Position numbers and translations under genes: made by a program. A DNA stretch of 64,000 nt from Gracilaria gracilis (taxonomy: Eukaryota; Rhodophyta; Florideophyceae; Gracilariales; Gracilariaceae): contig JARGSG010000183.1 of assembly GCA_030374805.1 (NCBI GenBank), forward strand, positions 186,001 to 250,000, in the 5' to 3' direction. This document shows, in pieces, positions 12,101-25,143 of this stretch. Below the pieces are notes generated by a model. The model did not search any database and had not been told where the DNA came from. It was given only the letters and a program-made list of their open reading frames with translations. Numbering within the stretch: position 1 is the first letter of the stretch; each line of letters begins with the position of its first letter.

Positions 12101-12990
12101 TGGAATCCCATCATCAACGCGGGGGAAGGAAAGGATGCTGAGAACAGGATGCATGGAATTGGACGATACATTACGACCAAGAAGGGGATTTTTCATTTTA
12201 TGGAATATGATGAGAAGAATACAGTGATGGTGAGAAAGCGGGCGTCGTTACATGCGAGTTTTGGCCAAATTGCATCGGCTCTTCGCCTTTATTACACTGC
12301 AGAGCGAAGAAGAGGATGTATGCTCCCAGACCGTAGGGTGTGTGTTTTATAGGTGGCAGTGATGCCCAAGGCAGGTTTTGCACACTGATTTTGGAAGTTG
12401 ACGAATATGAAGAAGGATAAGGGAGATATTCTAGGGTTCTTCGTGATGCACCTCTGGGGGACTTCGTTTATGATATGGGGTTGTGAGAGGTCACGTGATA
12501 TGCATTTGACAGATGATAAGAGTTGGAAGAAGTTATCATGTGTGATGATTGTGAAGAAGTTCAGGGTTCCGCTTTACTCTGTGTTTATTTGGAGAGGGGA
12601 TGTGTTTCATGGGGGAGGTGGGTAAATGGATGCGTTGGTGAAAACCAAGTGTCTGAAGTATCATATGTACTTCGCATCAGAAGGATACAAGCTCCCTGAA
12701 GTGGTGCACAGGCAGCCAGCGTTTCGTCCAAAGTTCATAGATGAGAAGTTTGGGATAGGAGAAGACTGAAACAATCAACTGGACGATGATTAAGGTTTGG
12801 ATGAAGAGATTGGAATGGAAGATATAGAAGCCGGAGATCAATAGTACGAATATGAGTATGAAGAGACTTCAGGTGGCCATGCTGAGAATACAGAGAGGGA
12901 CTAGGAGAAAAGACAGATGATAATGGATGACGACGATGAATGGTTACAATGTAGCCCTTATACTGTTGTGTATGTTTGTGATATATAAAT
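9145..12990 (+). pseudogene. Module A ParB-like / dioxygenase-like multidomain gene, broken
   Basis: A chain of plus-strand ORFs appears to be one long gene. In order: a basic start MPPRKRRRGK (ATG 9145, stopped by TGA at 9178); a conserved block of unknown function (9205-9507) shared with module B; an acidic segment (about 9790-9950); then a ParB-like segment (about 9985-10240) with IEI at its start and LIDGYHRILVLR at 10170-10205, matching the ParB/sulfiredoxin-fold motif (I/V)DGxHR. Next come an alpha-helical segment (10491-10943) and a nuclear-signal-like run NKKKKKKRR (about 11215-11245). A long frame-2 stretch (11864-12770) ends with FIWRGDVFHGG...KYHMY (12588-12660). That last pattern resembles the C-terminal RGD-x-x-H-G/A-G...H-x-Y strand of cupin or 2-oxoglutarate dioxygenase folds. 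Stops of all three kinds (TAA 12083, TAG 12350, TGA 12384) and frame changes show a pseudogene. Domain calls are from motifs only. Confidence 0.55.
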
Positions 12991-12999
12991 GACATGAAA

Positions 13000-14980
13000 G
13001 CGAACAGATGATATGTTAACTAATAGCTTAAAAAGAATTGAAGAACAGAAACGGATTGTCTGTGTAGGTGCACCAAATACAAGGGTTACGATTTGTTCTA
13101 CTAAATACTAGGGAGTGTCATGTCTAAGAACATTGACATAGTTGTTGTGGAAAGGGTCAGCGTTCTGTCTTCCGGCTGATTTCTCATCTGCAGAGGTAAG
13201 ATTAAGGTAAGCATTTCTGGATTCCTACTGCGAGAAGAGTTCGGGAAGGTAGTACGGGTGCTGCCGTATTTAAGAAGGGATTCCACCGTAGCGGGGATAT
13301 TGTAGAAGAGGCCTGTGTTGAAGGTGACTATGTATAGAAGCTCCTTCATTATATTTGGGACCATTGTTTTGTACTTGGTAGCCATTTCATGCATGGTAAA
13401 AAATCCAAATGAAAAACAGGCGGGATTGAAGAAAGATATGCAAATGAGCTTTTGATAGTAAGACTTGGAAAAGACGTTTTTTTTTGACGATACTGCAAGC
13501 ACGACCTGCGGTCCAGAGGCGTTCAGCTATTTCCAGAACCCACTTTCCGGTGGCTGTGGTCAGATCATTGGGAGAGAGAGGCGTGACACCATCCCGTGGG
13601 GATGCGCCGACAGTGGGAATGCCGACGTAGAGAGCGGCTCGTGGGCAGTGCTCAATTTTGTGTTAGGAAAGGATGAGAAGAATACGACCATTCTGGATGA
13701 AGCCCAAGTCTTCTGTTCCTGATTCCGGACTACATAGGACTACATTTTGAGAAGGTCTTTCCTGCCACAGAAGAAGATTGGACCTTGAGCAATGCAATCT
13801 GCGGAAATGAATTCTTCGATGGAGAGAAAGTTATCTTAAGGTGAATCATTGTTGTAAAGCTTGGTAATAATTCGGCCTTTACCCACGAAAGCAGCTGGAA
13901 TGCTTGTAGAACGGAGGAAGAAAAGATGAATGGGAGCTTATTGCGACGAGTTTATTTGAAGTTATGAGCTCCTTCAAGGTGTCGGGTGTTGGTAGCTGTG
14001 AAAAGAAAGTGGTCTACATGCAAAGGGGTGAAAAAAGCTTAAGTAGAGAACAGGGCTCTTGTTTTGGTCCTGGGAAAAAGTATTCCAGGGCACAAGGAGA
14101 TTTGTATGATTAGGTTATGGAAAGAAATGGGCATAATGTAGAGGAGATAGAGTCGAAGAGTGTGTTTATGAGAAGGTATGCAGTGCAGTGAAGCATAGAA
14201 CGTGAGAGTTTAAAGCACCTTTGGCACTTGAAAGTTGGTGCATCGGGAACTCCAATTCGATATGGTACAGACAGAAGCGGGGAAATTGCCGATACTTATA
14301 AGAAAAAATGGAAGAATCGCATATTTGTTTTTCTTTTAGCGAAGAACGCAAGCAAGAAAAATGAATGGGCGCATATGCGCTCTGAATTTTTCGCAACTGG
14401 AGTCTTTCTGGGTAGGTGGTGCAACCCATATATTGTGGGTGGTTTGTTTTGGATATCTCAGCTGTACAGAGCTCCCGGGGCTCAGTGGCTACTTATTGCT
14501 TCACTTTCACCCACTCCAGCCTCTCTAACTCTGCGTCGTCTCAAGACTCTGCAATCCACCCGCTCCGTACTCTGCCGATTTAATTCTTTCATCTACTTCT
14601 AGGCGGAACGAACCGTTTCTTAAATTCTTCCCCTCCCGCACCATTTTCGACCGAGATTGGTCTGGTTTTACTGCACGTTGGGGACCCACGACGAGAGTCT
14701 GTCGTTCTGAAAGTGATCGACAGGCATCTCAAGCGTGCCACCCCCAGTGCGAAAGAACGCATCTCCACAGTGGAGATGTTCCGAAATGGCGATGGTTCCG
14801 AACTGGAAATGGTTCTTGTTCTAGTGAACGTTCTGGCTGCGGCCGTTGAGTGTAATAATGGAAATTATGCGAAATGGCGGGAAATTGGAGTAGATATTAA
14901 TAGGGTACAAATGGTTGTGAGACGCCAGTGGGTGTGTTGCCGACATAGCTACGGGTGTGGGGGGTGAGGGGGAGTGCTAG
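13000..14980. other. No confident gene
   Basis: The minus-strand ORF at 13101-13502 (133 codons) and the plus-strand ORF at 14228-14602 lack recognisable motifs. Composition resembles decayed coding DNA, but I could not join pieces into a family. Confidence 0.35.
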
Positions 14981-15043
14981 CACTGTTGGGTTCATCCCGC
15001 TTGTTGTTATATCCGTTATGGCCAAGCGCGGTTTATCTCTGTG

Positions 15044-16246
15044 ATGTCGAATAGGTACGTCGAAGACGAGGAGGTAGTGGCTCTGCTTCACCCAACGGAA
15101 ATACCAGAGTCTCCACTTGAAACGAAGGAGGAGGGTAGTGACAAGTTTTGCATGGGGGAGAAGGATGGAAAAGGCGGTGGACAGAGAGATGGGGGTGATG
15201 AGAGTAGAGGGGATGGAGGGCCGCAGAGGAGGTTTGCGGTGGAGATGTAGGAGCAGTTAAGGATGCTTGGAGGAGATCTGAAAAAGCATTTGAACGACTG
15301 GCGTTTGGAGATGGGGGTGAGATGGGAGGGGTGGTGCTCAGTGTGTCGGAGATTAGGGTGTCAGTGGATTTGATTTCCCCTATTGAGAAAAGGACAAAGT
15401 TGGCTGGAGCAGGGAATGGAATGCTTGTGAGTGGGACGGTATAGTGCGTTGGGAGGGTAATGGTGAAGCTGAGGAGGAAGAACCTGGGGCTGAGAGGTCG
15501 TGCCGAGGTGTTGGAGGCGCAAGTGGGACAGCTGGAGAAGGCGTTTAAATTGTTGTTGGAGATGAAAGATATGGTAAGGAAAGAAGGCACTAGGAGTGAG
15601 GATGGAAGAGAGAAAAGGTAGCCGTGGAGGCCAGGCTCTCGTGGTGGACGGGGGTGTTTGAGAAGAAGGAGCGGAGAACAAAATGGAGGGGAGGCTGGGG
15701 GTGGTCGACTGAGGATGAGGCGAAATGATGGGTTGATGGTGGAAGAGGATTGTAAGAATTATATGCCGCAGTAGTTGCCAGATGGAATTCAACTAGTGGG
15801 GTTTGGTAGTTCGGCGGCGGCTGTGCGAACAGCGGAACGCATACTGGTGGAGCAGGAGTAGAAGACGCTGTGAGTGGTTTGGAGCTGGTTTAGGACTACG
15901 AAGGTGCACTATAATAGGGAAAGTGTTCCGCTGGAGGTGTTCAAAATGAACTTTGGGAAAAATGAGGTTCAGGATCCGAATGCAAGGTTGGAATGAGGGA
16001 GCGCTAGTGGGGGTTCGTAATATTTTAGAGTGTTTTTGACGATTATGGGGGATGCAAAGTTACGATCAGTGGCAGAGTAACTGCGAACTAATTTTCAACT
16101 CCAATAGGGGAAGTTCAAACAGCACGGAACGGAAACGTAATTTCCAAAAAAGATTTGCCTTCCCAAGTAGCGCAAACTGCAAAAATGCAAGTTTTTTTCG
16201 GACTTTTGTTTTCACAACTAGCGATCTAGCATACTAAACTAGCATT
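15044..16246 (+). pseudogene. Coiled-coil family protein relic with conserved C terminus
   Basis: Starting at ATG 15044 (MSNRYVEDEEVV), the plus strand stays coding-like but is broken by stops and frame changes. A heptad-like segment reads LEAQVGQLEKAFKLLLEMKD at about 15510-15570. The last part (about 15950-16246) reads to a C terminus ending FTTSDLAY. The same C terminus, with the same spacing of GxxxxRxVA, LxTNxQL and LAY, is encoded on the minus strand at 36302-36580. That shared protein end is the best evidence that this is coding in origin. Function unknown. The copy ends directly against module C at about 16250. Confidence 0.45.
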
Positions 16247-16593
16247 ACGAGAACATTGACGTATGATTCTACTTTTGGAAGCGGACGAGAGACAGCATCG
16301 ATCAGAAGACGGGAGTGGATGGGAGACTGTTGTACGCGAGATAGTTGTGATCGAGGGATGGTACCGCATGTGGGATGAGAGTGGGTGGAAAAGAATACGT
16401 TGCGGAAGAGGGTAACTATACTCTGTACAGCAGCAAACCGGTTCTTTCAACAGAATACAGAGATGTGGACAATGGCTTAGAGGCATCTGATTCAATAAAG
16501 CGGGTTCAGAGAAATCTTGGAGAGGCAAGAGGTACGGAACTGCGTAGATGTGGAGATGTACGCGAAGTCATGAGTATCGACTTTCAACCTAAA

Positions 16594-17816
16594 AAAGTGG
16601 ACCAGGATGTCGTGGCGCTTCATAGGTGCAATGATGAATCTCCACGCTACCCCGGTCCGCTGTCGCAATAAAATAATTCATTTACAATTTATTTGAACGA
16701 GAGGATGGACAGCGGACTCGGTTGTCGTGAAGCTTCGTCAGTGCACCTATGAACCGTCAAGACATCCCGATCCGCTGGTAATGGCGCGATGAAGATGCCA
16801 CGTATGCCATCATCCCACCTACACCACTCACGGCACCTTGACAGCAGACAAGAGTGTCATGGTGCTCCATCGCTGCACAGATGAAGCACCACCACAACCT
16901 GGTCCGTAATTCCAACACAATTCTTAATTTTTTTCATTTATCTTAACGAGCAGCTGGATAAAGATGCTATGGATATTTCAACGCTCTGCGTACCACCCAC
17001 ACGTGTAGCACCGTATGAAAACATTCTAAACTTCTCCTTTTCAACACTTTTCACGCCCTTCCGTCTTGGTGGTCGCACCTTTTAGCATTCATCTTGTCCC
17101 AAAATCGAATGTTTCTCTCGTTTGTGGCAAAAGAAAAGCAAATCTCCGCAGAAGGTTGCACACCCTCACATTATGTAGCTGGTAATAGTACATCCCTTAT
17201 TTGAGATAAATATATCGCATCTCTTATTTTTATGTTTTGAAATGGATTTCCTATTTTTATGATGCCTGGTAGGGGTTTCGTCTTCTGTCACAACCATGTG
17301 GCTAAGAATGGGACATGCGTTAATTACTGAAAAAGTGAAACATCTCCTATTCTTATTTGATGGAGTGGGTGTTCTATTTCTGGGCTGCTTTTAGTCTTGC
17401 CGTCAACAAGAGTATGTATTATTGCATATAGTGAAGGAAGAACATGATTTAAATTGCGCTTCATGTTCGGGTTCTTGGAAGAGCGGACCGAGGTGTCGGG
17501 GCACATTATCGTTGCATCCATGAAGGGCCATCACACCCTGGTCCGCCGTCAACGCGCCGTAAGTGGTGAAGTTGAGGAACTGCCATACGTAGCACAGTCG
17601 ATGTGTGGTTGACAGAAAACCGGGATGCCGTGGCGCTTCATCAGTGCACCGATGGAGCGCCCCGACACCTCGGCCTGCTGTGGAAGCACCGTGAGTGACG
17701 AATCTGGGTCGTTGGCATATGTAGCACAGTCGAAACGCCATTGCCTGCGGACCAGGGCGTCGTGGCGTTTCATCGGTGCAACGATGAAGCACCAAGACAC
17801 CCTGGTTTACTGTCCT
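16594..17816. repeat. Six diverged palindromes of the 73-bp family (module C)
   Basis: Each has a left arm close to GACAGCGGACC..GTGTCGTGG and a right arm close to CCACGACACC..GGTCCGCTGTC around a GTGCA centre. The third (16840-16906) and fourth (17481-17550) are most diverged. Spacers between some contain AACGCGCCGT and ATATGTAGCACAGTCGA, phrases that recur in this copy. Confidence 0.7.
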
Positions 17817-18101
17817 AGGCAGAAATTAGTCCGCCAGAACTTTTACTCATTGCTCTATTGCTCAAAAAATGTTTTGCAAGTGTGACATAGATGGTAGAAG
17901 CTTGATGTAGCCTTGTATATGTCGCGCGATTGTGCTTTAAAACTCGATATAAGCACGGTGTAGAGTTTAAACTAATATTGACGATACGTTCATCCGTGAT
18001 GGAGTAGAATGAAACAAACAGGAGTGACAGATACAACTTGGTGACCGATCCCGCGAGCGTTTCTGATGTCCGTAAACAATGTTTGGTATTGTACCATCCA
18101 G

Positions 18102-18106
18102 GTGAA
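18102..18106. repeat. Target-site duplication GTGAA, left
   Basis: GTGAA directly precedes the LTR start TGTAGTAC and recurs at 29523-29527 directly after the 3' LTR. Confidence 0.85.
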
Positions 18107-18600
18107 TGTAGTACAATGAGACTTCAATGGGTTGGTGCCAAGTGGGTGTATTTGTGCGCCTTGCTGGCTAGGCTTCACCCAATTGGTAATCTCTATTTCA
18201 TAATTTCTAATTTAGTTTAGCTTAACATAGCTGGCCCACGACAGTAGGTCATGGGCGAAGCCGATGACGTCATGGCCGCATGGGAGATCAGCGCCGGTGC
18301 ACCTTGAATATATTGTGGCGCCCCTCGCCTTTTCCCTCGGGTATGGTAGAGTCATGCATCATTAGGGCAGTAATTTTACCATCTTGGTCACTTGCTACTC
18401 TATTACTATTCATGTTTTACCGCGCGTCGACTTTTACTACCGTACACCTACACGGTCTAGACTAGTTGCCCCGCCATTTGCCCCTGAGGGTTTCAGGTGC
18501 CCTATTACCACATTGGTTGTGTGTTTTTCTCATTTATGTTGAGTTTTCGTGTGCTCTCTCTACCAGGCGGACCCCATACCTTATCGATATTTGTACGAAA
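18107..18600 (+). repeat. 5' LTR of the old element
   Basis: Starts TGTAGTACAATGAGAC and ends TTGTACGAAA; aligned end to end with the LTRs at 49427 and 60428. It keeps the TGACGTCA box and the ATATATTGTGG TATA-like stretch. Confidence 0.88.
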
Positions 18601-18747
18601 TTTGGGTCTCCCGACCAAGAAATTTCTTGGTTTTGGTCGTACTTCTACTGGTGAATAGAAGACTTTTGAAAGGATTTCGGAAGTTCACACACCTATTTGG
18701 TTGCGTAGGAATACTGGCGAAGCAATTGGATACCCTTATTGGTCACT

Positions 18748-20842
18748 ATGGAAAGAACTACAAGGATTACTCGTGGCTCTAGCGCGCCATCTAGCCACAA
18801 GGGTTCTGCTACGGCTTCGGCCAATAAACCCATTCTGGATAATCGCGAGGAGCTGCTTCGGCAACCTCGGCTCAGAACCTCAAAGGATACGGTCATTCAG
18901 CCTCCGTTGGCTCCTCAACCTATTAAGGATTTTCTGAAAACGGTTGAGGACCGTTGGGTCCAAAATGGAAGGTCGAGTGAGAGCTCTTTTTACCGCTACG
19001 GTTAGTGAAGCTATGAAATCTATGGATATTGACACCGTTACCCGTTTGGTGGTTGATCGAGACGTGCACGAGGTCTCTCAGCGCATACCTAAATTGGTTG
19101 AAACATACCTCTTAACGGGTGCCCGGGACCATATCTATCGAGTGGTTCAAGATTTTTGGGTTTCTGAAGGAATAGCGGAAGCAAAAACCCTTGCGGTGAA
19201 TATGGTTACTCGCATACCACAAGAGATTTCTGCAGGTTCTTCCTCATCAATCCAGCCAATTCCGGCCGATATCGCGTACCTACAAATTTAAAGGCAAGGT
19301 CAAGAGGGCCATATAGAGATGGGCTCTCGAGACATGTACTTTCCACCCATATGAGGTAACGTTCAAAAGAACACCAAGACTGTTGGACCTGAGAACGATT
19401 CGTCTTACCCAGAAGAGGGGCGACGAAGAAGAAACCGCAAGGGTAAAGAAAGGAGGAGGAAAAAAAGAAAGAGTTGCGGCTACGACTCTGACCCCAATTT
19501 CTCGAGCTCTGATACCGATACTGGTTTATCGTCGGATGATGATCGTCAAGGTTGACGCAAGGAGAAACCGAAGAAGCTAGCGAAGAAGCCGTCAAAGAGA
19601 AACCGTAAAGGTAAGAAGAAACGGTACGAGTCGTCCGACTCGGATTTGGACACCGATATAACCCTAGAGGTGCGTCAGCTGCTGAACGCTATGTTCACCA
19701 AAGTGGTTGATTATAGGTCATATCGGTTGAGAAACCGATCCTCTGCTTACACCCAAGAGGCTGCGCTGAAGATCACCAAGCACCACAAGAAGCTCAGCTT
19801 TCAGATGGGTCATACTACCTTCACAGGTGATGATCTAATTGCGGTAATTGAGTTTCTAGAGAAGTTCAAGATTGCATGTGACCAAAACTGTTTTTCTGAA
19901 GGTTCTGCCATGTGGTTATTCCATTTTTACCTTAAAGGTCAAGCTTACCACTTGCTGCAAGGCAGGCTTCGTGGAAATATCCTTGCAGTTGGTAAAGAGG
20001 GAACAGATAGGCTGAAGACGTACCCAGAAGTGGTTAATTTCATGCCGGAAACTTACAATACCGATGAGGATATCCAAGAAAGCTACGCAGAGGTGCAAGC
20101 ATATCGCCAGCGCCTCAGCCAAAACGAAATGGAATTTTCTTTGGGCCTTTGGAATTTGGCAACCCGATGGGGTAATGTCTTTACCACTAGTAGGTTGAAG
20201 TCGGTTTTTGCCGACAATGTCAGCAAAGCGATCCGTGCGCAGGTACACAGTTACCTGGCGAACAACCATACGGTGGACTATAATGGGCTTGCCCGTTGTG
20301 CCCAGGGGCTCGACGACACTCTCCGTCATGGAAAGAAGCCGACGGCGCCCCATAATTTAAAGAACAAACCGAAACGCTTAGCACGGGAGCTAGAAGAAAG
20401 CACTACCTCAGAGGGTGATTCGCTAATTCGCGTATCAACAGAGAGGGCAGTTCATCTCTTGACTGCACCGCAGGCTCAGTCACGAGCCACCTTCATTGTT
20501 GATTGGTCTTCAACAGTACCACCAGCTTCGATAAGGTCGCAATCAAGTGCGGTGAGCGCTCAACAAATGAACGAATGGTTCGCAAGGATCCTCATATCCC
20601 ACAGTACCAACCAATTCATTTACCATACCTACCTCGATGGCAATGCGTGATCCCCAGACAGGTGGCATAGTTTGCTGGCTCTGTTTATCGCCAGACCATC
20701 TGGCGAACAGAGGTGACAAAATACGACCAGGGGTGCGAGAGTCTCTAATCACTGCCAGGCAGCAGAACCACCGCAATCAATACATACCTGCAAAGAGGGT
20801 AAAAGCTCAACCATCACCATCTCAAGTTCATCTCGTCGAGTA
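18748..20842 (+). pseudogene. Decayed gag of the old element
   Basis: Aligns with the intact gag at 50082-52244. The start MERTTRITRGSSAP is present, and the capsid-like core is open at 19646-20650. The nucleocapsid knuckle at about 20670-20715 reads CWLC....H....G, so the last zinc-binding Cys is lost. Several frameshifts separate the N-terminal, lysine-rich and core parts. Confidence 0.8.
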
Positions 20843-20929
20843 ACTACCCATCTTGGAGAAGGAAAATTCCGCTCAGAAGAAGCAGGAAAACACCGAACGG
20901 TTAGCGTAGGGGCCACCCTTAACCATGAA

Positions 20930-21946
20930 TTGGCAGGCCCGTCGATACCGGAACGGGAAACCTTCAAGGTTGGAAAAGAAGAATCAGATGTACCCAATGT
21001 GGTGTTTCTCATGATTTACAATAACTATAAAATTAATGCTTCAGTAAGCTTTCTCAATTACCTACAGGTTCCCGTTGCGTGTGTACTTGATACAGACTCC
21101 GGTCCGAATGTGCTAAATGCTCGCGTCATACCCGATGCGGTCTTGCGGCACATTCGGCCTGCCCCGAATATCAACCCATTGGTGGATGCTAACGAGCGCC
21201 CAATGCACCTTAGAAGAATTTTGACCACTGTGGTACAACTTGGGCCCTTGAAGGTGAGGCTCAATTTCTTTATGGTGGATTTTCTGGCGACAAACTGTAT
21301 CCTGGGGACCAACTTTATTGACAGACATGTCAAGGCAATTTTGCCAGGGTCCAGAACGGTGGCTCTCCATCAAGGTGGTCTTATTGCCCTACTAGGTAAT
21401 ACGCAGACCAAAACTGGTTGGCGTCAGAAGCCCAGGTCCAATACACCCACCGAAACGGTTTCAAACAAGATACGGCTCACCAAATTGGTTTCAATCCCGG
21501 CTATGACCCAAATGGTAGTGAATGTTTCATGCGCAATACCAGGACTGGTAATGCTACAGAACCAACGTAGGTTAGCAGAGAGATATCTCGCCTTGATGGC
21601 AAACGGGATCATTGACAACATCCCTCACCAAACCTTCGAGGTGTACTTGAGTACCTTTAGCAATCATATTGTTGAGTTACACAAGAATACCACGATTGGG
21701 ATTGCAATACCAGCACCACAAGGGAGTTTGACGGTCTCACCTAATAGGCTGGGCGAGTTCTCTACCTCTAAAGAAAGGAGAAGAATAGATGCGTCATATC
21801 CCGCATATGCACCCCCGTTATCGACAAGCACCAAAATGGAACTGAACCCAGTGAGGAATTGGAGGGAAGAATTCCAGATCGGTGCGGAAAATCAGGCTCT
21901 CCGAAACCAGATCCTCAGTCTCTTAGAAGAAATTGAACCCATGTGA
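20930..21946 (+). pseudogene. Decayed protease ORF of the old element
   Basis: Uninterrupted frame aligned with the intact protease ORF at 52265-53335. The catalytic triad motif reads LDTDSG instead of LDTGAG, so the aspartic protease should be dead. It ends in TGA one codon before the position where the young copy has its UAG. Confidence 0.8.
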
Positions 21947-21955
21947 TCGGGCCGG

Positions 21956-24900
21956 GTAGGCCAAATTGAGGCTACAGAGCACCGTATCGATATGGTGCCT
22001 GGCTGAAAACCCATTTACCAGCGGCTTTACTGAGAAGGTCCAAAAAACCGTGAGGTTGAGCTCAATGAAGTCGAGCGAATGCTCTGTGAAGGTGCCATAG
22101 AACCCGCAAATGCGGACAGGGCCAGCCCTTTGGAGCTGGTCACAAAGAAAAATGATACCCGTATGCGGTTCTGTGTGGACTAGAGAAGAATGAATAGTAT
22201 GAACATCAGAGATTCGTACCCAACACCTATAATGGATGAGTGCATAGATTCGTTCGGCAACGCCGAGATCTTTACTGTGCTCGATGCTAATTGTGGTTTT
22301 TGGCAGTTACCTTTCTGGGAAGAAGGCAAGAAAAAACTATGTTTACTCGCCACGCTGGGTAATTCCGCTTTACGCGTATGCCTTTTCGGTTGCGGAATAC
22401 CCCGGCTACCTTTCAGAGGGCGTTAGATATAATCCTTTTGAAGGTAAAGTGGAGAACCGCCCTGGTGTACATCGATGATGTAATCATACATTCCTGAACC
22501 GTAGAAGAACACTTACACCATGTTAGGAAAATTCTATACCTTTTGAAGGAATCTGGAGTAACGCTGAAGCTCCGCCAGTGCGAATTCTTCACCAAGTAGG
22601 TAGAATATCTCGGTCACATTATCAGCTCTGGAAGGTTAGAAGTGACGCCTCGGAACATCCGGGCCGTGCAAGAAGCGAAGCCACCCACGTTCCAAACTGA
22701 AATCCAATCCTTTATAGGTTTCTGCAGTGTGTGCCGCCGGTGTATCAATGGATTTGCCAAGATAGCGGCTCCCCTCCACAGGAAACATATGAAAAGCCAA
22801 CTTACAAGGTTTGAATGTCTTCCAAATGTGGAGATGGATGCGTTCGAGGGGCTGAAACATGAGCTCTTGAAACCTCCCATCTTGGCAGTACCCAAAGCTG
22901 GTTTACGATACACAATGGATACCGACGCTTCGGAGTTTCAAATTGATTTTTGTCTTATTCAGGAGCAAGAAAACGGCCATAAACTATCTATGAGGTACTG
23001 GAGCCGTGCTCTGCACGCTGCAGAAAAGAATTACACAACAATGGCAAAAAAATGTCTAGATGTGGTGTAGAGCATGCTGATGCTCCTGTGTCCCTACCTA
23101 TATGGTGAAAGGTTTAGGCTTCGAACCGATCATGACATCCTGCGATGGATACTTGGTCTCGCCAATGCATCGGGCAGAATTGTCCGATGGCTGTTACGAC
23201 TTTCATAGCTCGAGTACGACGTACGGTACTGTCCAGGTATGAAGCACATTATGCATATGTAATGTCTCGCATTACCACAGATGGTCTGGATAGCGAACCG
23301 ATAGAAGATTATATTCCATGCTTTATCGTCTCTACAGACCCTGTTGAGTGGTAGGATTACCTTGGAAGGTTATTGGACTTTACCCGAAGAGGATACATGG
23401 TTCAACGAAGCCATCGCTCGAGCGATACTCGCCCTCGAGGAAACCAGCGTCATGCCTATTACCCGCAAGGAATTTCTGAGAGAACAAGCAAACGACGTTT
23501 ACTGTTGTTCTCTCATGGACCAAGTTAGTATGTAGGACTCAAACTTTGATGTCGACCGAATTGGTTTCCTTCAAAGGCGAGCTCCAATTGATGGATCCCT
23601 TCAGAAGGTAGTGCCCAAGGTGCTGCGCCCACGGGTGCTGTACCTTTCACACTATCCGAGGCTATCAGGACACCATAAAGGCACGAGAATGTACTACACC
23701 TTGAGGAAAGGGTAATACTGGCCCCATGTGGCTCATGATGTATATAACTTTGTAGGTCAATGCGAATCATGCGTACATACCTGGGGAGGTATCCGCAAAC
23801 ATCGGAAATACCTGAAGTTGTTTCCCGCATTGGTTCCTCTTGACTTCGTAGCAATCGACCTTTTAAGGCCAATGCCGAAGACCACCAAGGGTTATCATTA
23901 TCAATACATCACCATGATTATGGACAGGTTTTCGAAGAACACCAGAGCCATACCTTTGAAGGATACGAGGTCAACCACCCTCAGGTCGCATTCTTGAACA
24001 ATTGGATCTACCCGTATGGTGCACCGCTCTACCTCCTTACCGACAACGGTTCGAATCTTGCTTCGAAGTTCTTTGAAGCTGTGCGTAACCTACTTCATAT
24101 TAGGCAATAGTTCATCACTGCCTACCATCCGCAAACGAATGGGCAGGCGACGCGCTTTAACCGAATACTGGTATCTAGATTGCTTCACTACATAGAAGAA
24201 CACCAAACTGATTGGGATGAGCTCATTCAGCCGTTGACTTACTCGTATGACCTTCAGATTCATCGAGCGACGCAGACTACACCGTTCGATCTGATTTTCT
24301 CAAGACAACCGCCAGGTATCGTGGTTGAAGGAGACCCGTCGGGACAAGAACCGGCAGGTTTGCTTACAACCTCGCAGGTTAAGCAAAAAAACCCTTGTAA
24401 GGTTAAGGAGAGCTCTCAAGCATGCGGAGCGCAAGCTCACAGCATCCGAGAAGCGGTACAAGGACGATTACGGCCGAAAAGTAACCAAGGTGGTGACGGC
24501 TCTGCTGGGTCAATATGTATTTATTGACAACCCTCCGAAAGGAGCGAGACCCCAACCAGATGATGAAGCTGACGACGAAGTCATTGACACAGGTATCAAT
24601 TCTAATTCTACCGAAATCATCGGGACCTTTCAAGGTAGTGCGCGCAACCGACCACACCGTAACAGTGAACCAAGATGGTGTAGAGAATACGATCGCTATC
24701 GACCGAATCACATTCGCACCTGAAACGGTTGAACTTCGAAAGGAACGCGGAGGATCCTCGCGTGAGCCACAAGCGGCTGCCCTGAGAACTCAGCCCCGGG
24801 AAGACAAAATGAGCATTCAGGTTAATGATGACGCACAGGGTGACGACCCGGGCTACGTACCACCCGCGGGGATGACAATTGCTTCTTCGGAGAAAAAACC

Positions 24901-25143
24901 TTCCCCTAGTGGTACCGGAGCTCACCTAAACCAACGTGATGATGGAATACCGTATCAGGTCTCTATTGAGTTCCCAGTAGAACGCCTTGTAGGTCACCGA
25001 AGTACCCAAGAAGGTCTGAAGTACACAGGACGCTGGTATGGCTGAGGCGCCGACGGTGATACCGCCGGGCCGCCCTCAGCCATACCACACTACTTTATGG
25101 TAAGCTACTGTAGCCGCAAGGAAGAGGACATGACGAACGATGG
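21956..25143 (+). pseudogene. Decayed pol of the old element
   Basis: Aligns block by block with the intact pol: RT (YIDDVI at about 22468-22490 is kept, then a stop), RNase H (DTDASE, about 22918), integrase zinc-binding and DDE regions (about 23640-24180), and a C-terminal chromodomain-like end (about 24960-25110). Many stops and frame changes. No intact domain remains. Confidence 0.8.

Larger units (their letters stand above)
16250..18106. promoter_or_regulatory. Module C control region with six palindromes
   Basis: This stretch matches the region between the divergent genes in modules A and B but lacks the leftward methyltransferase gene. It contains palindromes at about 16594-16667, 16707-16780, 16840-16906, 17481-17550, 17611-17682 and 17744-17816, and a decayed 122-bp repeat (17150-17400). 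The conserved 5' flank (TAATATTGACGATACG near 17971) follows. The retroelement at 18107 separates it from the ATG now at 29534. Short ORFs here that read like ALHRCTDEAPRHPG are only translations of the palindrome. Confidence 0.65.

Noticed and set aside
13101..13502. Possible CRAL-TRIO-like protein on the minus strand
   Set aside because: Only a loose resemblance around YKTMVPNIMKELLYIVTFN; no second block and no upstream start.
17403..17795. ORFs reading MALHRCTDEAPRHPG-type peptides
   Set aside because: They are translations of the palindrome family in any frame and occur on both strands; not a gene.
16594..17816. CRISPR-like array
   Set aside because: Repeats are diverged palindromes with irregular spacing and related spacers, in eukaryotic DNA with LTR elements.
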